47,816 nucleotides of DNA from JBBQXK01 sp052387255 (GCA_052387255.1 JBQTJI010000002.1:1-47816), one strand, 5' to 3'. Counted from the first letter of the stretch, positions 26,409-35,108 are shown. Notes: a model not told the origin generated them from the letters alone. Made by a program: numbers and translations.

Positions 26409-27190
26409 CGCAACCCTTCCTCGCCGTCGGCATGCAGGCGCGGGCCGCGCACCGTCACCGGCTCGGGGGCCTTGTCGGCCGGCACGTTCGGCGCGGCGGT
26501 CGGATCGGCGATGCGGGGGGCCGGGTTGTGCGCCCAGTGGCAGGCGTTCTTCAGCACGCGCTGCACGTTCGGGTCGTGATAGGTCGGATAGGTCTCGTGG
26601 CCGGGACGGAAATAGAAGACCTTCCCCGCCCCCCGCCGCCAGGTGAGGCCCGAGCGGAACACCTCGCCGCCCTGGAACCACGACACGAACACCGTCTCGA
26701 TCGGTTCCGGCACGCCGAAAGGCTCGCCGTACATCTCTTCGTGTTCCAGCTCGAACTGGTCGGGCAGGCCTGCGGCAATCGGATGGCCGCGCGCGGTCAG
26801 CCACAGCCGCTCGCGCTCGCCCGCCTCGCGCCAGGTCAGGTTGCAGGGCGTGCCCATCAGCCGCTTGAACGGTTTGGCGAAGTGGGCGGAATGCAGCGCG
26901 ATGAAGCCCATGCCCCCCCAGACGGCCTCGACCACCCGCTCGGCCACGGCATCGGCCACCTCGCCATGCGCGGCATGGCCCCACCACACCAGGACATCGG
27001 TCGCGGTCAACCGTGCCGCCGTCATCCCGTGCTCGGGGTCCTGCAGCGTGGCGGTCGCGACCGACAGGCCCGGATCGTCCGACAGGCCCGCCGCGATGGT
27101 GCCGTGCATGGTCTGGGGGTACACCCCCGCGACCACCGCATTCCTGCGCTCGTGGACGTTCTCGCCCCAGACGGTGACGCGGACGGTCAT
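26405..27190 (-). CDS. ThuA-like domain protein
   Basis: A 261-aa protein of the ThuA (trehalose utilisation) family, a class I glutamine-amidotransferase-like fold. It starts RVTVWGENVHERRN and has LVWWGHAAHGEVAD, GGMGFIALHSAHFAKPFKRL and a GAGKVFYFRPGHETYPTYH motif, all family-typical. No signal peptide is seen, so it should be cytoplasmic. ThuA is linked to 3-keto-disaccharide or trehalulose metabolism in rhizobia; the substrate here is unknown. It overlaps the sodium channel stop by 4 bp upstream and the oxidoreductase start by 4 bp downstream. Confidence 0.85.
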   Translation of the reverse strand: MTVRVTVWGENVHERRNAVVAGVYPQTMHGTIAAGLSDDPGLSVATATLQDPEHGMTAARLTATDVLVWWGHAAHGEVADAVAERVVEAVWGGMGFIALHSAHFAKPFKRLMGTPCNLTWREAGERERLWLTARGHPIAAGLPDQFELEHEEMYGEPFGVPEPIETVFVSWFQGGEVFRSGLTWRRGAGKVFYFRPGHETYPTYHDPNVQRVLKNACHWAHNPAPRIADPTAAPNVPADKAPEPVTVRGPRLHADGEEGLR

Positions 27191-28005
27191 TCCCCGGCGA
27201 CCCGGCGGCCATCCCGCATCTCGGTCAGCATCGCCTTGATCTGCTTGACATCCTCGTCGATCATCGCGATCCGCATCTCGCTCGAGACCTCGGTGATGGA
27301 AACGCCCTGTTCGGCCATCTCCTCGCGCACCTCGTCTTCCTTTGCCTTTTCCATCGCGTCCACGATGATGCCGAACAGGAGGTTCAGCGTGGTGAAGTTG
27401 GTGAAGATGATGAAGATGACAAAGAACATCCAGGCGCGCGGATGTTCGACCATCACCGATGCCGCGATGGTGTTCCAGCCTTCCAGCGTCATCAGCTGGA
27501 AGAGCGTGAAGAAGGTGGTACCGAGGTCACCGAAGTTTTCCGGCGAGGTCTCGCTGAACAGGTTCACGCCGATGATCGCCGCGACGTAGTACATGATGAA
27601 GAGGATGCCCGCGACGGAGGCTCCGCCCGGCAAGGCACCGAACATCCCGTTGATCACCCGCCGCATCGACGGCACCGCCGTCGCCAGCCGCAAGAGCCGC
27701 AGCACGCGCAAAGCCCGCAGCACCGACAGCGTTCCGGTATTGGGCAAGAGCGCGATGGCAACCACGGCGAAGTCGAACACATTCCATCCGTCGCGGAAGA
27801 AGCGCATCCGATAGACGATCAGCTTCATCGAGATCTCGACGATGAAGATGGTGAGGCAGACGTTGTCCAGGATCTGAAGCACCGCCAGCACGCCCGCAGG
27901 CAGGTCCAGCGTCAGCAGGCCAAGCACCATCGCGTTGACCAGGATGACGCCGATAATGAACCATTGGAAACGGCTGTCGTTGATCAGCCTTTCGATCGAA
28001 ACCAT
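27187..28005 (-). CDS. Bacterial voltage-gated sodium channel (NaChBac/NavAb-like)
   Basis: A single-domain six-helix channel of 272 aa that would assemble as a tetramer. The S4 sensor is LSVLRALRVLRLLRL with Arg97, 100, 103 and 106. The pore filter is TLEGW at 173-177, where NaChBac and NavAb have TLESW. S6 (FIIFTNFTTLNLLFGIIVDA) and a C-terminal acidic coiled-coil segment (AMEKAKEDEVREEMAEQ) follow. The ATG at 28005 is chosen because GGAG lies 9 bp upstream and the conserved N-terminus begins there, although the frame opens 55 codons earlier. The stop overlaps the ThuA start. Confidence 0.9.
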   Translation of the reverse strand: MVSIERLINDSRFQWFIIGVILVNAMVLGLLTLDLPAGVLAVLQILDNVCLTIFIVEISMKLIVYRMRFFRDGWNVFDFAVVAIALLPNTGTLSVLRALRVLRLLRLATAVPSMRRVINGMFGALPGGASVAGILFIMYYVAAIIGVNLFSETSPENFGDLGTTFFTLFQLMTLEGWNTIAASVMVEHPRAWMFFVIFIIFTNFTTLNLLFGIIVDAMEKAKEDEVREEMAEQGVSITEVSSEMRIAMIDEDVKQIKAMLTEMRDGRRVAGE

Positions 28006-28233
28006 GACTTCAATCTCCGTATTCTGTCCCGATGAAACGCCGGGGCGGCTTTGTGCCGCGGCCCCTTGCCGCATTTCATGGCCGGACCCTAGCATGCCAA
28101 CACGCGCTGCCGCATCCCTTTTCTGCGATCCGAGGATCCCGTCCGCGACTGCTGTCGCTTCCTTGGGCACCCTCGCCGGCCTGGCCCGCCACGGGATCCA
28201 CCCCGATCCGCGATCCCGCGATGGGGGCGATGG

Positions 28234-29115
28234 TCAGGCGTCGGTCCAGCCCTGCGCGCAGGTCTTGAGGTGGCTCAGGAAGGCCTGCACCTTGCGCGTC
28301 CGGTGCAGGTCCACATGCGTCACGATCCACAAGGGCGAATCCCACTCGGGCCGGGGCGGCATGACCTGTACCAGCCCCGGATCCCCCGCCGCCCGGCGCG
28401 GCGCGACAAAGCCGAGGCCCGCCCCCGCCCGCACCGCCGCCTCGGACGCCTCGGGTTCGGTGCTGCGGAAGGTCAGCGCCTCGGGCGGGACGTTGGCCCG
28501 CAACCAGCGATAGAAGGGCGCGCGGCTTTCGGCGTTGTCGGCCACGACAAAGCGGTGCGCGGCAAACTCTTCGGGGCCGGAGGGCCGGCCATGCCGCGCC
28601 ACATACCCGGTCGAGGCATAAAGGCCCGACCGCAGCCGCACCAGCGACTGCACCACATAGTCGGGCTCTTGCGGCATGGCACCCGCGCGGATCGCCACAT
28701 GCGCCTCGCCGAAGTCCAGCCGGAACACGCGCAGGTCGCTCAGGTAGCGCAGGATGACGCCGGCATGGGCCTCCTGGAACCCGGCCAGCACCGGGGCCAG
28801 CAGGTCGGCGATCCCCGAGATCGAGGTGACGATCAGCTCGCCCGTCACCATCTCGCCCTGGCCCTTGATGCGGCTGACCAGCTGCGCGAACTTCTCTTCG
28901 GTCACCTGCGCCGTGGCCAAGAGGTCGCGCCCCGCCTCGGTCGGCGTATAGCCGCGCGCGTGGCGCTGGAACAGGCGCACGCCCAGGCGCTTTTCCAGCG
29001 CGTCGATGTGGCGGATGACCGTGGCATGGTGGACGCCCAGCAATTCCGCCGCGCCCGACACCGTGCCCAGCCGCGCCACCTGGAAGGCGGTGCGAATCTC
29101 GTCCCAGTTATCCAT
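28234..29115 (-). CDS. LysR family transcriptional regulator
   Basis: A 293-aa regulator beginning MDNWDEIRTAFQVARLGTVS, with a winged helix-turn-helix in the first 60 residues (AAELLGVHHATVIRHIDALE) and a substrate-binding domain after (FRSTEPEASEAAVRAGAGLG). The start at 29115 is where homology begins; an in-frame ATG 26 codons upstream is less likely. It is 228 bp upstream of the sodium channel operon on the same strand and divergent from the membrane protein gene at 29205. Target unknown; the adjacent genes on both sides are candidates. Confidence 0.88.
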   Translation of the reverse strand: MDNWDEIRTAFQVARLGTVSGAAELLGVHHATVIRHIDALEKRLGVRLFQRHARGYTPTEAGRDLLATAQVTEEKFAQLVSRIKGQGEMVTGELIVTSISGIADLLAPVLAGFQEAHAGVILRYLSDLRVFRLDFGEAHVAIRAGAMPQEPDYVVQSLVRLRSGLYASTGYVARHGRPSGPEEFAAHRFVVADNAESRAPFYRWLRANVPPEALTFRSTEPEASEAAVRAGAGLGFVAPRRAAGDPGLVQVMPPRPEWDSPLWIVTHVDLHRTRKVQAFLSHLKTCAQGWTDA

Positions 29116-29204
29116 CTTGCGGGTCCATCTGCCGATTTGCATAGGTGCGGCAGGCGGTGCCGCCTGCGCAAGGGGGTCGGCACGCCCGGGCACCGGGGGA
29201 TCGC

Positions 29205-29741
29205 ATGAAGATCAGGGAAAACACGGCGCAGCGGCTGCGCCTGTCGGGGTTTCCCTTCGGCCTCGCGGTCGCCCTGTCCTGCGTGATCGCGGTGCCCTGC
29301 CTGATGGCCTTTGGCTATTTTCGCGCGGGCATGCTGGTGCCGGGCTTCTTTCTGGCAGGCGTCGCGCTCTTGCTGCTTGTCGGCTGCTTCGGGGTGTTCG
29401 TGCGCCACCGCAGCGTCACCTTCGACCAGGCGGCGCAGACGGTGACGGTGGTCGAACGCGGTGTCCTCGGGATCAGGCGGCAGGTCCGCCCGATCAAGGG
29501 CTTGCAGGGGGCCACGGTGCAGGCCAAGGTCGTCCGGGCGCAGTCGAACACCGCCCATGCCCGGGGGCGCCGACCCAGGGACCGCCGCATCTTCCGCCCG
29601 GCGATGGTGTTTGTCGGCGGCCGCACCGAACCGATATACGAAGACTATGCAGGAGGCGACGCGGCCTCGGTGATCGCGGCGGCACTCAACGGCTGGATGG
29701 GCCTTGACCCGCTGCTGCAACGCCCCGCCGCCCAGGGCTGA
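29205..29741 (+). CDS. Small membrane protein of unknown function
   Basis: A 178-aa protein with two adjacent hydrophobic helices near the N-terminus (GFPFGLAVALSCVIAVPCLM and MLVPGFFLAGVALLLLVGCF), then a soluble part with short beta strands (VRHRSVTFDQAAQTVTVVER) and a basic patch (HARGRRPRDRRIFRP). The two-helix plus beta-rich layout resembles PH-domain-like membrane proteins, but I do not recognise a family. The start at 29205 precedes KIRENTAQ. It is convergent with the phosphotransferase gene, 4 bp apart, and divergent from the LysR gene. Confidence 0.65.
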   Translation: MKIRENTAQRLRLSGFPFGLAVALSCVIAVPCLMAFGYFRAGMLVPGFFLAGVALLLLVGCFGVFVRHRSVTFDQAAQTVTVVERGVLGIRRQVRPIKGLQGATVQAKVVRAQSNTAHARGRRPRDRRIFRPAMVFVGGRTEPIYEDYAGGDAASVIAAALNGWMGLDPLLQRPAAQG

Positions 29742-29745
29742 CGGC

Positions 29746-30789
29746 TCAACCAAAGGCCCCCGCCGGGTCGTGGTCGGCGCAGAAGGCCGCCAGCCGTTCC
29801 AGGTCGGTCCGCCGCCAGCGCTGCCTGGCGGGGCCGGCATTGTCGAAGGTCAGCGTGGCCGCGACCGTGACCCACAGCTTGCCCGCCGCCGTCCGGGCCA
29901 GATCGGCCGGGTCGGGCCGCACCGTGATGCCATGGGCCGCCAGCGCCTCGGCATAGGTCCCCAGCAGCCCCCGTTCCGCGCGCCGCCGCAGGGCAGGGGG
30001 CAGCGACGAGATCATGAGATACCCCACATCCCCCAGCCCCGCGCCCCAGCCGGTCATCTGCCAGTCCAGCAGCATCGCCCCCTCGCCCGAAAACCGCAGG
30101 TTGTCGGCCTGCGCATCGCCGTGCAGGCGCGTCGGCGGGCCACCCCGCGCCAGCCGCGCCAGCGCCGCCTCGGGGTCCGCCGCGATCCGGTCGCCCAAGG
30201 CGCGCAGCGCATCCGGCAGCGTCCCCTCCGGCATGGTGCGGGCGACATGGTCCAGGTAGGCGGGCCACAGCCCCTCGAAGGGAAACGCCCGCTGCAACGC
30301 CTGCTCACCGCCCGGCGTCTCGGCCCGGTCCCAACACCGGGCGTGCAGAACGGCCAGCGCCCGCAGGGCGGCACCCGCCTCGGGCAGCCCAAGCCCCGCC
30401 TGAAAGGGCAGGGCACGATGGCCGCCCAGGTCCTGCAACAGCAAGAGGCTCGCCCCCGTCGCCGCGTCGCGCAGGGCCAGCGGACAGGACGGCACCGGCA
30501 GGCCCGCATCGCCATGGGCCGCATAGAATGCCACCTCGCGCGCGTTCGCCGCCGCCATCCGGCCTGCGTCGCCTGCGCCCGCGGGCGACAGCTTGGCCAC
30601 CAGCGTGGACGGCCCCGCCCCGCCATGGTCCAGCGTCAGCCGGAACAGGCGGCACCCCGAAAACCCCTCGTCCTGCCCGATCCGCGCGGCCCGCACCCCG
30701 GTCACGTCCAGGCCGGGCAGGGCCGCGTTCAGCCAGTCGGGCACAAGGTCGTCAACTGACCTGGGCAGGGGCACGCGCGCCGGGGGCAT
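29746..30789 (-). CDS. Phosphotransferase (aminoglycoside phosphotransferase/CHK-kinase fold)
   Basis: A 347-aa small-molecule kinase-like protein. The catalytic loop is RLHGDAQADNLRF and the metal-binding segment is MLLDWQMTGWG, as in the APH/choline-kinase-like family. Upstream are a Lys segment (STLVAKLSPAG) and LLLLQDLGGHR, a typical hinge. Such proteins phosphorylate hydroxyls of metabolites; the substrate cannot be inferred. The ATG at 30789 is chosen as the start of the N-terminal PLPRSVDDLVPDWLNAALPG; the longer frame upstream is antisense to UPF0262. Confidence 0.85.
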   Translation of the reverse strand: MPPARVPLPRSVDDLVPDWLNAALPGLDVTGVRAARIGQDEGFSGCRLFRLTLDHGGAGPSTLVAKLSPAGAGDAGRMAAANAREVAFYAAHGDAGLPVPSCPLALRDAATGASLLLLQDLGGHRALPFQAGLGLPEAGAALRALAVLHARCWDRAETPGGEQALQRAFPFEGLWPAYLDHVARTMPEGTLPDALRALGDRIAADPEAALARLARGGPPTRLHGDAQADNLRFSGEGAMLLDWQMTGWGAGLGDVGYLMISSLPPALRRRAERGLLGTYAEALAAHGITVRPDPADLARTAAGKLWVTVAATLTFDNAGPARQRWRRTDLERLAAFCADHDPAGAFG

Positions 30790-30918
30790 GAAAGGCTCCG
30801 CTTCGGGATGGGCAGCGGCGATAGCATGATCGCCGTCCGGGGGCCACCTCCCGCCCCCTTGAACCGCGTGCCCCGGTCGTGCATCACAACAGGCGAATGC
30901 CAGCCCCGGACCCGCGCA

Positions 30919-31395
30919 ATGACTCGCCTCTGCCACATCGAGATCGACGAGCGGGGCCTCGCGCGGCCCACGCCCGAGATCGAACAGGAACGCCGCGTGG
31001 CGATCTTCGACCTCTTGGAGGACAACGCCTTTGCCCTGCCGCAGCGCGACGGTCGGTCCGCGCCCGACGGCCCCTACCGGCTGGTGCTGGCCATCCGCGA
31101 GGGGCGCCTGGTGTTCGACATCGCCACCGAAGCCACCGCCAAGGTGACCGAGTTCCACCTGTCGCTCGGCCCCTTCCGGCAGGTGGTGAAGGACTATTTC
31201 CAGATCTGCGAGAACTACTACGACGCGGTGAAACGCCTGCCCCCCAGCCAGATCGAGGCCATCGACATGGCCCGGCGCGGCATCCACAACGAAGGCGCGC
31301 GCGTGCTGCAGGAACGGCTGGACGGCAAGGCGCAGGTCGATACCGACACCGCCCGCCGCCTGTTCACCCTGATCTGTGTCCTGCACTGGGGTTGA
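30919..31395 (+). CDS. UPF0262 family protein
   Basis: A 158-aa conserved alphaproteobacterial protein of unknown function. Family markers are LCHIEIDERGLARPTPEIEQ near the start, KVTEFHLSLGPFRQVVKDYF in the middle, and AIDMARRGIHNEGARVLQER. The ATG at 30919 is used because the preceding open frame is not conserved. It overlaps the phosphatase start by 1 bp (TGATG). In relatives this gene follows hisD, as I recall; here it is separated from hisD by about 17 kb. Confidence 0.9.
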   Translation: MTRLCHIEIDERGLARPTPEIEQERRVAIFDLLEDNAFALPQRDGRSAPDGPYRLVLAIREGRLVFDIATEATAKVTEFHLSLGPFRQVVKDYFQICENYYDAVKRLPPSQIEAIDMARRGIHNEGARVLQERLDGKAQVDTDTARRLFTLICVLHWG

Positions 31396-31859
31396 TGTTG
31401 GCCGATTTCCCCCAGTCGGTGCTGTTCTGCTGCGATCACAATGCCGTCCGCTCGCCCATGGCCGAGGGCCTGATGAAAAAGTTCTACGGCACCCGCGCCT
31501 ATGTCCAGTCGGCGGGGGTCCGCAACGACATGGAGATCGACGGATTTTCCATCAGCGTCTGCAAGGAGATGGGGATCGAGCTGTCGCGCCACCGCTCGCG
31601 CAGCTTTGAAGAGATGGAACAATGGGGCGATGACCTGTCGCAGTTCGACCTGATCGTCGCCCTGTCGCCCGCCAGCCAGCGCATGGCGCTGGAACTGACG
31701 CGCTACCACCACCTCGACATCGAATACTGGCCGATCCTCGATCCCACGGGCCTGGGTGACGGGCGCGACGCGAAACTCGGGGCCTACCGTCAGGCCCGCG
31801 ACCAGATCCGCGACCGCATGCTGGCCCGCTTCGGCCCGCCGTCCGAGGCGCAGGTCTGA
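31395..31859 (+). CDS. Low-molecular-weight protein tyrosine phosphatase family protein
   Basis: A 154-aa LMW-PTP/ArsC-fold protein. The phosphate loop is Cys13-x5-Arg19 in FCCDHNAVRSPMAEG, and the general acid Asp116 is in LDPTGLGD. These residues support phosphatase activity, although the loop (CDHNAVRS) differs from the canonical form (CxGNxCRS), which marks this UPF0262-linked subgroup. It is translationally coupled to UPF0262. Substrate unknown. Confidence 0.88.
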   Translation: MLADFPQSVLFCCDHNAVRSPMAEGLMKKFYGTRAYVQSAGVRNDMEIDGFSISVCKEMGIELSRHRSRSFEEMEQWGDDLSQFDLIVALSPASQRMALELTRYHHLDIEYWPILDPTGLGDGRDAKLGAYRQARDQIRDRMLARFGPPSEAQV

Positions 31860-31938
31860 CGGCCAGACCCGCTCGGCACGCGTGACCGCCTCATCCCGCC
31901 GAGTGACAGGTCGTCATACGCATGTTACGATTCTGTGC

Positions 31939-32223
31939 ATGCGCGCCCCCCTTGCCCTTGCCCTGCTTGCCCTTCTGCCCGGCCCGGCGCGCGCGACCAC
32001 GCCGATTGCCGAGGTCATCTGCGGCCCGCGCGCCGACATCGAGCAGCGCCTGACCCGCCAGTACCGCTCGGGCCTGACCGGCACCGGCATCCGCGACCCC
32101 GAATCGGTCGTGGAAATCTGGGCCGACCGGCAGGGCCGCTGGACCCTGGTCCAGCGCAACGCCAACGGCACCAGCTGCATCCTTGCCATGGGCGAAGACT
32201 GGGCCACCGTCGACCCGGCCTGA
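31939..32223 (+). CDS. Small secreted protein of unknown function
   Basis: A 94-aa protein with a short Sec-type signal (MRAPLALALLALLPGPARAT) and a mature part of about 75 aa containing LTRQYRSGLTGTGIRDPE and WADRQGRWTLVQRNANGTSC. Two cysteines in the mature part (VICGP and TSCIL) could form a disulfide in the periplasm. I do not recognise a named family. It lies 79 bp after the phosphatase gene; no promoter is obvious. Confidence 0.7.
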   Translation: MRAPLALALLALLPGPARATTPIAEVICGPRADIEQRLTRQYRSGLTGTGIRDPESVVEIWADRQGRWTLVQRNANGTSCILAMGEDWATVDPA

Positions 32224-32255
32224 CCCGCGTCCGTCCCCGTTCCGAAACGTATTGT

Positions 32256-32297
32256 CACGAATCGCAATCCGTGCGAACCGTTCTGCAATCGTATGCA
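32256..32297 (+). promoter_or_regulatory. Two operator-like palindromes before the ABC ATPase
   Basis: CACGAATCGCAATCCGTG (32256-32273) is symmetric at 14 of 18 positions, and TGCAATCGTATGCA (32284-32297) has perfect TGCA half-sites around a 6-bp centre. Both lie 31-72 bp upstream of the TTG start in an AT-richer stretch, consistent with GntR- or LacI-type control. No regulator gene is adjacent. Confidence 0.4.
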
Positions 32298-32327
32298 AAG
32301 CCCCCAGCCCCGCCACAGGAGCAGCCA

Positions 32328-33386
32328 TTGGCCGAGATCGTCCTGCGCAACCTGTGCAAGCGGTGGGGCACCTTCACCGGGGTGGACAACGTCAACCTGA
32401 CGATTGCCGACCGCGAATTCCTGGTGCTGCTGGGTCCATCGGGCTGCGGCAAGACCACCACGATGCGCATGATCGCGGGACTCGAGGATGCCACGTCGGG
32501 CGACATCCTGATCGGCGGGCGGCGGGTCAACGACCTGGAACCGAAAGACCGCGACATCGCCATGGTGTTCCAGTCCTATGCGCTCTATCCGAACCTGACC
32601 GTCTACGACAACATCCGCTTCCCCCTGAAGGTCCGCCGCATCCCCGTGGCCGAACATGACGCCCGCGTGCGCCGCGCCAGCGCCATGGTGGAACTGGACG
32701 ATTTCCTGCACCGCCGCCCGTCCGAACTGTCGGGCGGCCAGCGCCAGCGCGTGGCGCTGGCCCGCGCCATCGTGCGCCAGCCGGCGGTGTTCCTGATGGA
32801 CGAACCGCTGTCGAACCTCGACGCGAAACTCCGCGTCAGCACGCGCGCCCAGATCAAGAACCTGTCCCACGAACTGAAGGTCACGACCATCTACGTCACC
32901 CACGACCAGATCGAGGCGATGACCCTGGCCGACCGCGTGGTGGTGATGAAGAAGGGCCTGGTGCAGCAGGTCGGCACGCCGACCGACATCTACGATCGCC
33001 CCGCCAACACCTTTGTCGCCAGCTTCATCGGCAACCCGGCGATGAACCTGATGAATGGCACCGTCACCGGCGGCACCTTCACGGGCGACAGCGTGCGCGT
33101 CGAGGGCCTGGCGGCCGCCGACGGCCCGGTCACGCTGGGCTTCCGCGCCGAGGATGCCGCCGTCGCCGCCCCGGGCGCGACGGGGGGCGCGATCGCGGCC
33201 CCGGTCTACACGATGGAGCTTCTGGGCGATGCCACCATGGTCACGGTCCGGGCGGGGGGCGCGCTGGTGGCCGTCAAAGCGCACAAGGACTACCGCGCCG
33301 ACATCGGCCAGCCCGTCGCCCTCCACCTGCCCGCCGCCGCCTGCCACCTGTTCGATACAGCGACCGGCGCGCGGCTTGCCACCTGA
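32328..33386 (+). CDS. Orphan sugar-type ABC transporter ATPase
   Basis: A 352-aa MalK/UgpC-family ATPase with Walker A GPSGCGKTT (36-44), signature LSGGQRQRVALARA, Walker B FLMDEPLSNLD, His switch VTHDQIEAMT, and a C-terminal TOBE-like region. It starts at TTG (32328), with AGGAG 6 bp upstream; no ATG fits and homology begins here (AEIVLRNLCKRWG). No permease or binding-protein gene is adjacent, so it must energise a transporter encoded elsewhere or be a leftover of one. It is followed 21 bp later by the HisD-like gene, pointing to a shared substrate. Confidence 0.9.
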   Translation: MAEIVLRNLCKRWGTFTGVDNVNLTIADREFLVLLGPSGCGKTTTMRMIAGLEDATSGDILIGGRRVNDLEPKDRDIAMVFQSYALYPNLTVYDNIRFPLKVRRIPVAEHDARVRRASAMVELDDFLHRRPSELSGGQRQRVALARAIVRQPAVFLMDEPLSNLDAKLRVSTRAQIKNLSHELKVTTIYVTHDQIEAMTLADRVVVMKKGLVQQVGTPTDIYDRPANTFVASFIGNPAMNLMNGTVTGGTFTGDSVRVEGLAAADGPVTLGFRAEDAAVAAPGATGGAIAAPVYTMELLGDATMVTVRAGGALVAVKAHKDYRADIGQPVALHLPAAACHLFDTATGARLAT

Positions 33387-33407
33387 ACGGCCAAAGGAGA
33401 CCCCCAG

Positions 33408-34718
33408 ATGACCCTCACCCGGCTCAAGACAGCCAAGCCCGAGGGCGAGCGGGCCGAGGATGACGCCCGCGTCCGCGCCACGGTCGAGGGCGTCCTGGCC
33501 GACATCGCGGCACGGGGCGACGCGGCGGTGCGCGACCTCAGCATCAGGTTCGACCGCTACGACCCGCCGTCCTTCCGCCTGACCCCGTCCGAGATCGAGG
33601 CGGCAGTGTCGAAGGTATCGGTGCGCGACCTGGACGACATCCGCTTCGCGCAAGACCAGATCCGCCGCTTCGCCCAGGCGCAGCGCGCCTCCATGGCCGA
33701 CATCGAGGTCGAAACCCTGCCCGGCGTCATCCTCGGCCATCGCAACATCCCCGTGCAATCGGTCGGCTGCTATGTGCCCGGCGGCAAGTTCCCCATGGTG
33801 GCATCGGCCCACATGTCGGTGCTGACCGCCGCCGTCGCGGGCGTGCCCCGCATCGTCGCCAGTGCCCCCCCGGTCAAGGGCGCGCCGCACCCCGCCATCG
33901 TCGCCGCCATGCACCTGGGTGGGGCGCATGAAATCTATGTCCTCGGCGGGATGCAGGCGGTGGGCGCGATGGCCGTCGGCACCGAAACCATCGCCCCCGT
34001 CGACATGCTGGTCGGCCCCGGCAACGCCTATGTCGCCGAAGCCAAGCGCCAGCTCTACGGTCGCGTCGGCATCGACCTCTTCGCAGGGCCAACCGAGACC
34101 ATGCTGATCGCCGACGACACCGTCGATGCCGAGCTTTGCGCGACCGACCTGCTGGGCCAGGCCGAGCACGGTTACAACTCGCCCGCCTGCCTGCTGACCA
34201 CCTCGCGCAAGCTGGCCGAGGCGACGCTGGCCGAGGTGGACCGCCTGCTGGCGATCCTGCCCACGGCAGATACCGCCGCCGTTTCCTGGCGCGACTACGG
34301 CGAGGTGATCCTGTGCGACAGCCATGACGCGATGCTGACCCTCGCCAACGAAATGGCCTATGAACACGTGCAGGTGATGACCGACCGCGACGACTGGTAC
34401 CTCGACCGCATGCACAGCTACGGCGCGCTGTTCCTCGGCCCCCGCACCAACGTGGCCAACGGCGACAAGGTCATCGGCACCAACCATACCCTGCCCACCC
34501 GCCGCGCTGGCCGCTACACCGGCGGGCTGTGGGTCGGCAAGTTCCTGAAAACCCACAGCTACCAGCGCATCCTGACGGATGATGCGGCGGCGATGGTCGG
34601 GGCTTACGGGTCACGCCTGTGCCTGCTGGAAGGCTTCGTCGGCCACGCCGAGCAATGCAACATCCGCGTGCGCCGGTACGGCGGGCGGAACGTGCCCTAC
34701 GGGATGGCGGCGGAATAG
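33408..34718 (+). CDS. HisD-like (HpsN-type) zinc dehydrogenase
   Basis: A 436-aa histidinol-dehydrogenase homologue not expected to make histidine, since a canonical hisD is at 12.8 kb. Zinc and catalytic residues are kept: Gln251, His254 (GQAEHGYNS), Glu319-His320 (AYEHVQVM), Asp353 (GDKVIGTNHTLP) and His413 (FVGHAEQ). The segments GDKVIGTNHTLPTRR and GLWVGKFLKTHSYQRI resemble the sulfopropanediol 3-dehydrogenase (HpsN) branch. It would oxidise a primary alcohol to an acid with NAD+. AAAGGAG precedes the ATG. Confidence 0.88.
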   Translation: MTLTRLKTAKPEGERAEDDARVRATVEGVLADIAARGDAAVRDLSIRFDRYDPPSFRLTPSEIEAAVSKVSVRDLDDIRFAQDQIRRFAQAQRASMADIEVETLPGVILGHRNIPVQSVGCYVPGGKFPMVASAHMSVLTAAVAGVPRIVASAPPVKGAPHPAIVAAMHLGGAHEIYVLGGMQAVGAMAVGTETIAPVDMLVGPGNAYVAEAKRQLYGRVGIDLFAGPTETMLIADDTVDAELCATDLLGQAEHGYNSPACLLTTSRKLAEATLAEVDRLLAILPTADTAAVSWRDYGEVILCDSHDAMLTLANEMAYEHVQVMTDRDDWYLDRMHSYGALFLGPRTNVANGDKVIGTNHTLPTRRAGRYTGGLWVGKFLKTHSYQRILTDDAAAMVGAYGSRLCLLEGFVGHAEQCNIRVRRYGGRNVPYGMAAE

Positions 34719-34721
34719 ATG

Positions 34722-35108
34722 TCAGACGAGGCGGATCAGACCGGGATAGGACGGCAGTTTCCGGTCGGCAGTGACAAAGGTCATGTCTTCGGTCAGGGCC
34801 TGTGCAATCAGGATACGGTCGAACGGGTCCTTGTGGATCGGCGGCAGTTCGGCGATCGGCAGGACATGGTCGGCAAAGACGGGCAACTCGGTGAAGGGCG
34901 TCTGTCTCAGGACAGAAAGTATCTCGCCCGGCGGCACCGCAAAGTCCGGTCGACCCAGGCCGAACTTGATCGAAACCTCCCAGACGCTGACCGTGCTCCA
35001 AGATACATCGTTACCTGGGTCGGACAGCATGTTCAGCGCGGCGACAGGCAACTGCCGCCGGTCGGTCGCAAACCATATCCAGAGCTGTGTGTCGAACAGC
35101 AGCCTCAC
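34722..35108 (-). CDS. VapC-type PIN-domain toxin
   Basis: A 128-aa PIN-domain ribonuclease. The acidic site is Asp6 (LLFDTQLWIW), Glu44 (VSVWEVSIK), Asp97 (DPFDRILIAQA) and Asp115 (TADRKL), all present. It starts inside the antitoxin stop region (4-bp overlap), so the pair is coupled. It is antisense to the flanking catabolic genes and ends 3 bp after the HisD-like stop, a compact insertion. VapC toxins usually cut tRNA or rRNA; the target here is unknown. Confidence 0.92.
   Translation of the reverse strand: MRLLFDTQLWIWFATDRRQLPVAALNMLSDPGNDVSWSTVSVWEVSIKFGLGRPDFAVPPGEILSVLRQTPFTELPVFADHVLPIAELPPIHKDPFDRILIAQALTEDMTFVTADRKLPSYPGLIRLV

Noticed and set aside
31914..34556. An 880-codon antisense open frame over the ABC ATPase and HisD-like genes
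   Set aside because: Low-complexity, His/Gly/Asp-rich shadow typical of antisense GC-rich coding DNA; no recognisable domain.
33408..34718. Second histidine biosynthesis hisD
   Set aside because: A canonical hisD exists at 12812. This one has HpsN-type segments and a catabolic neighbourhood.
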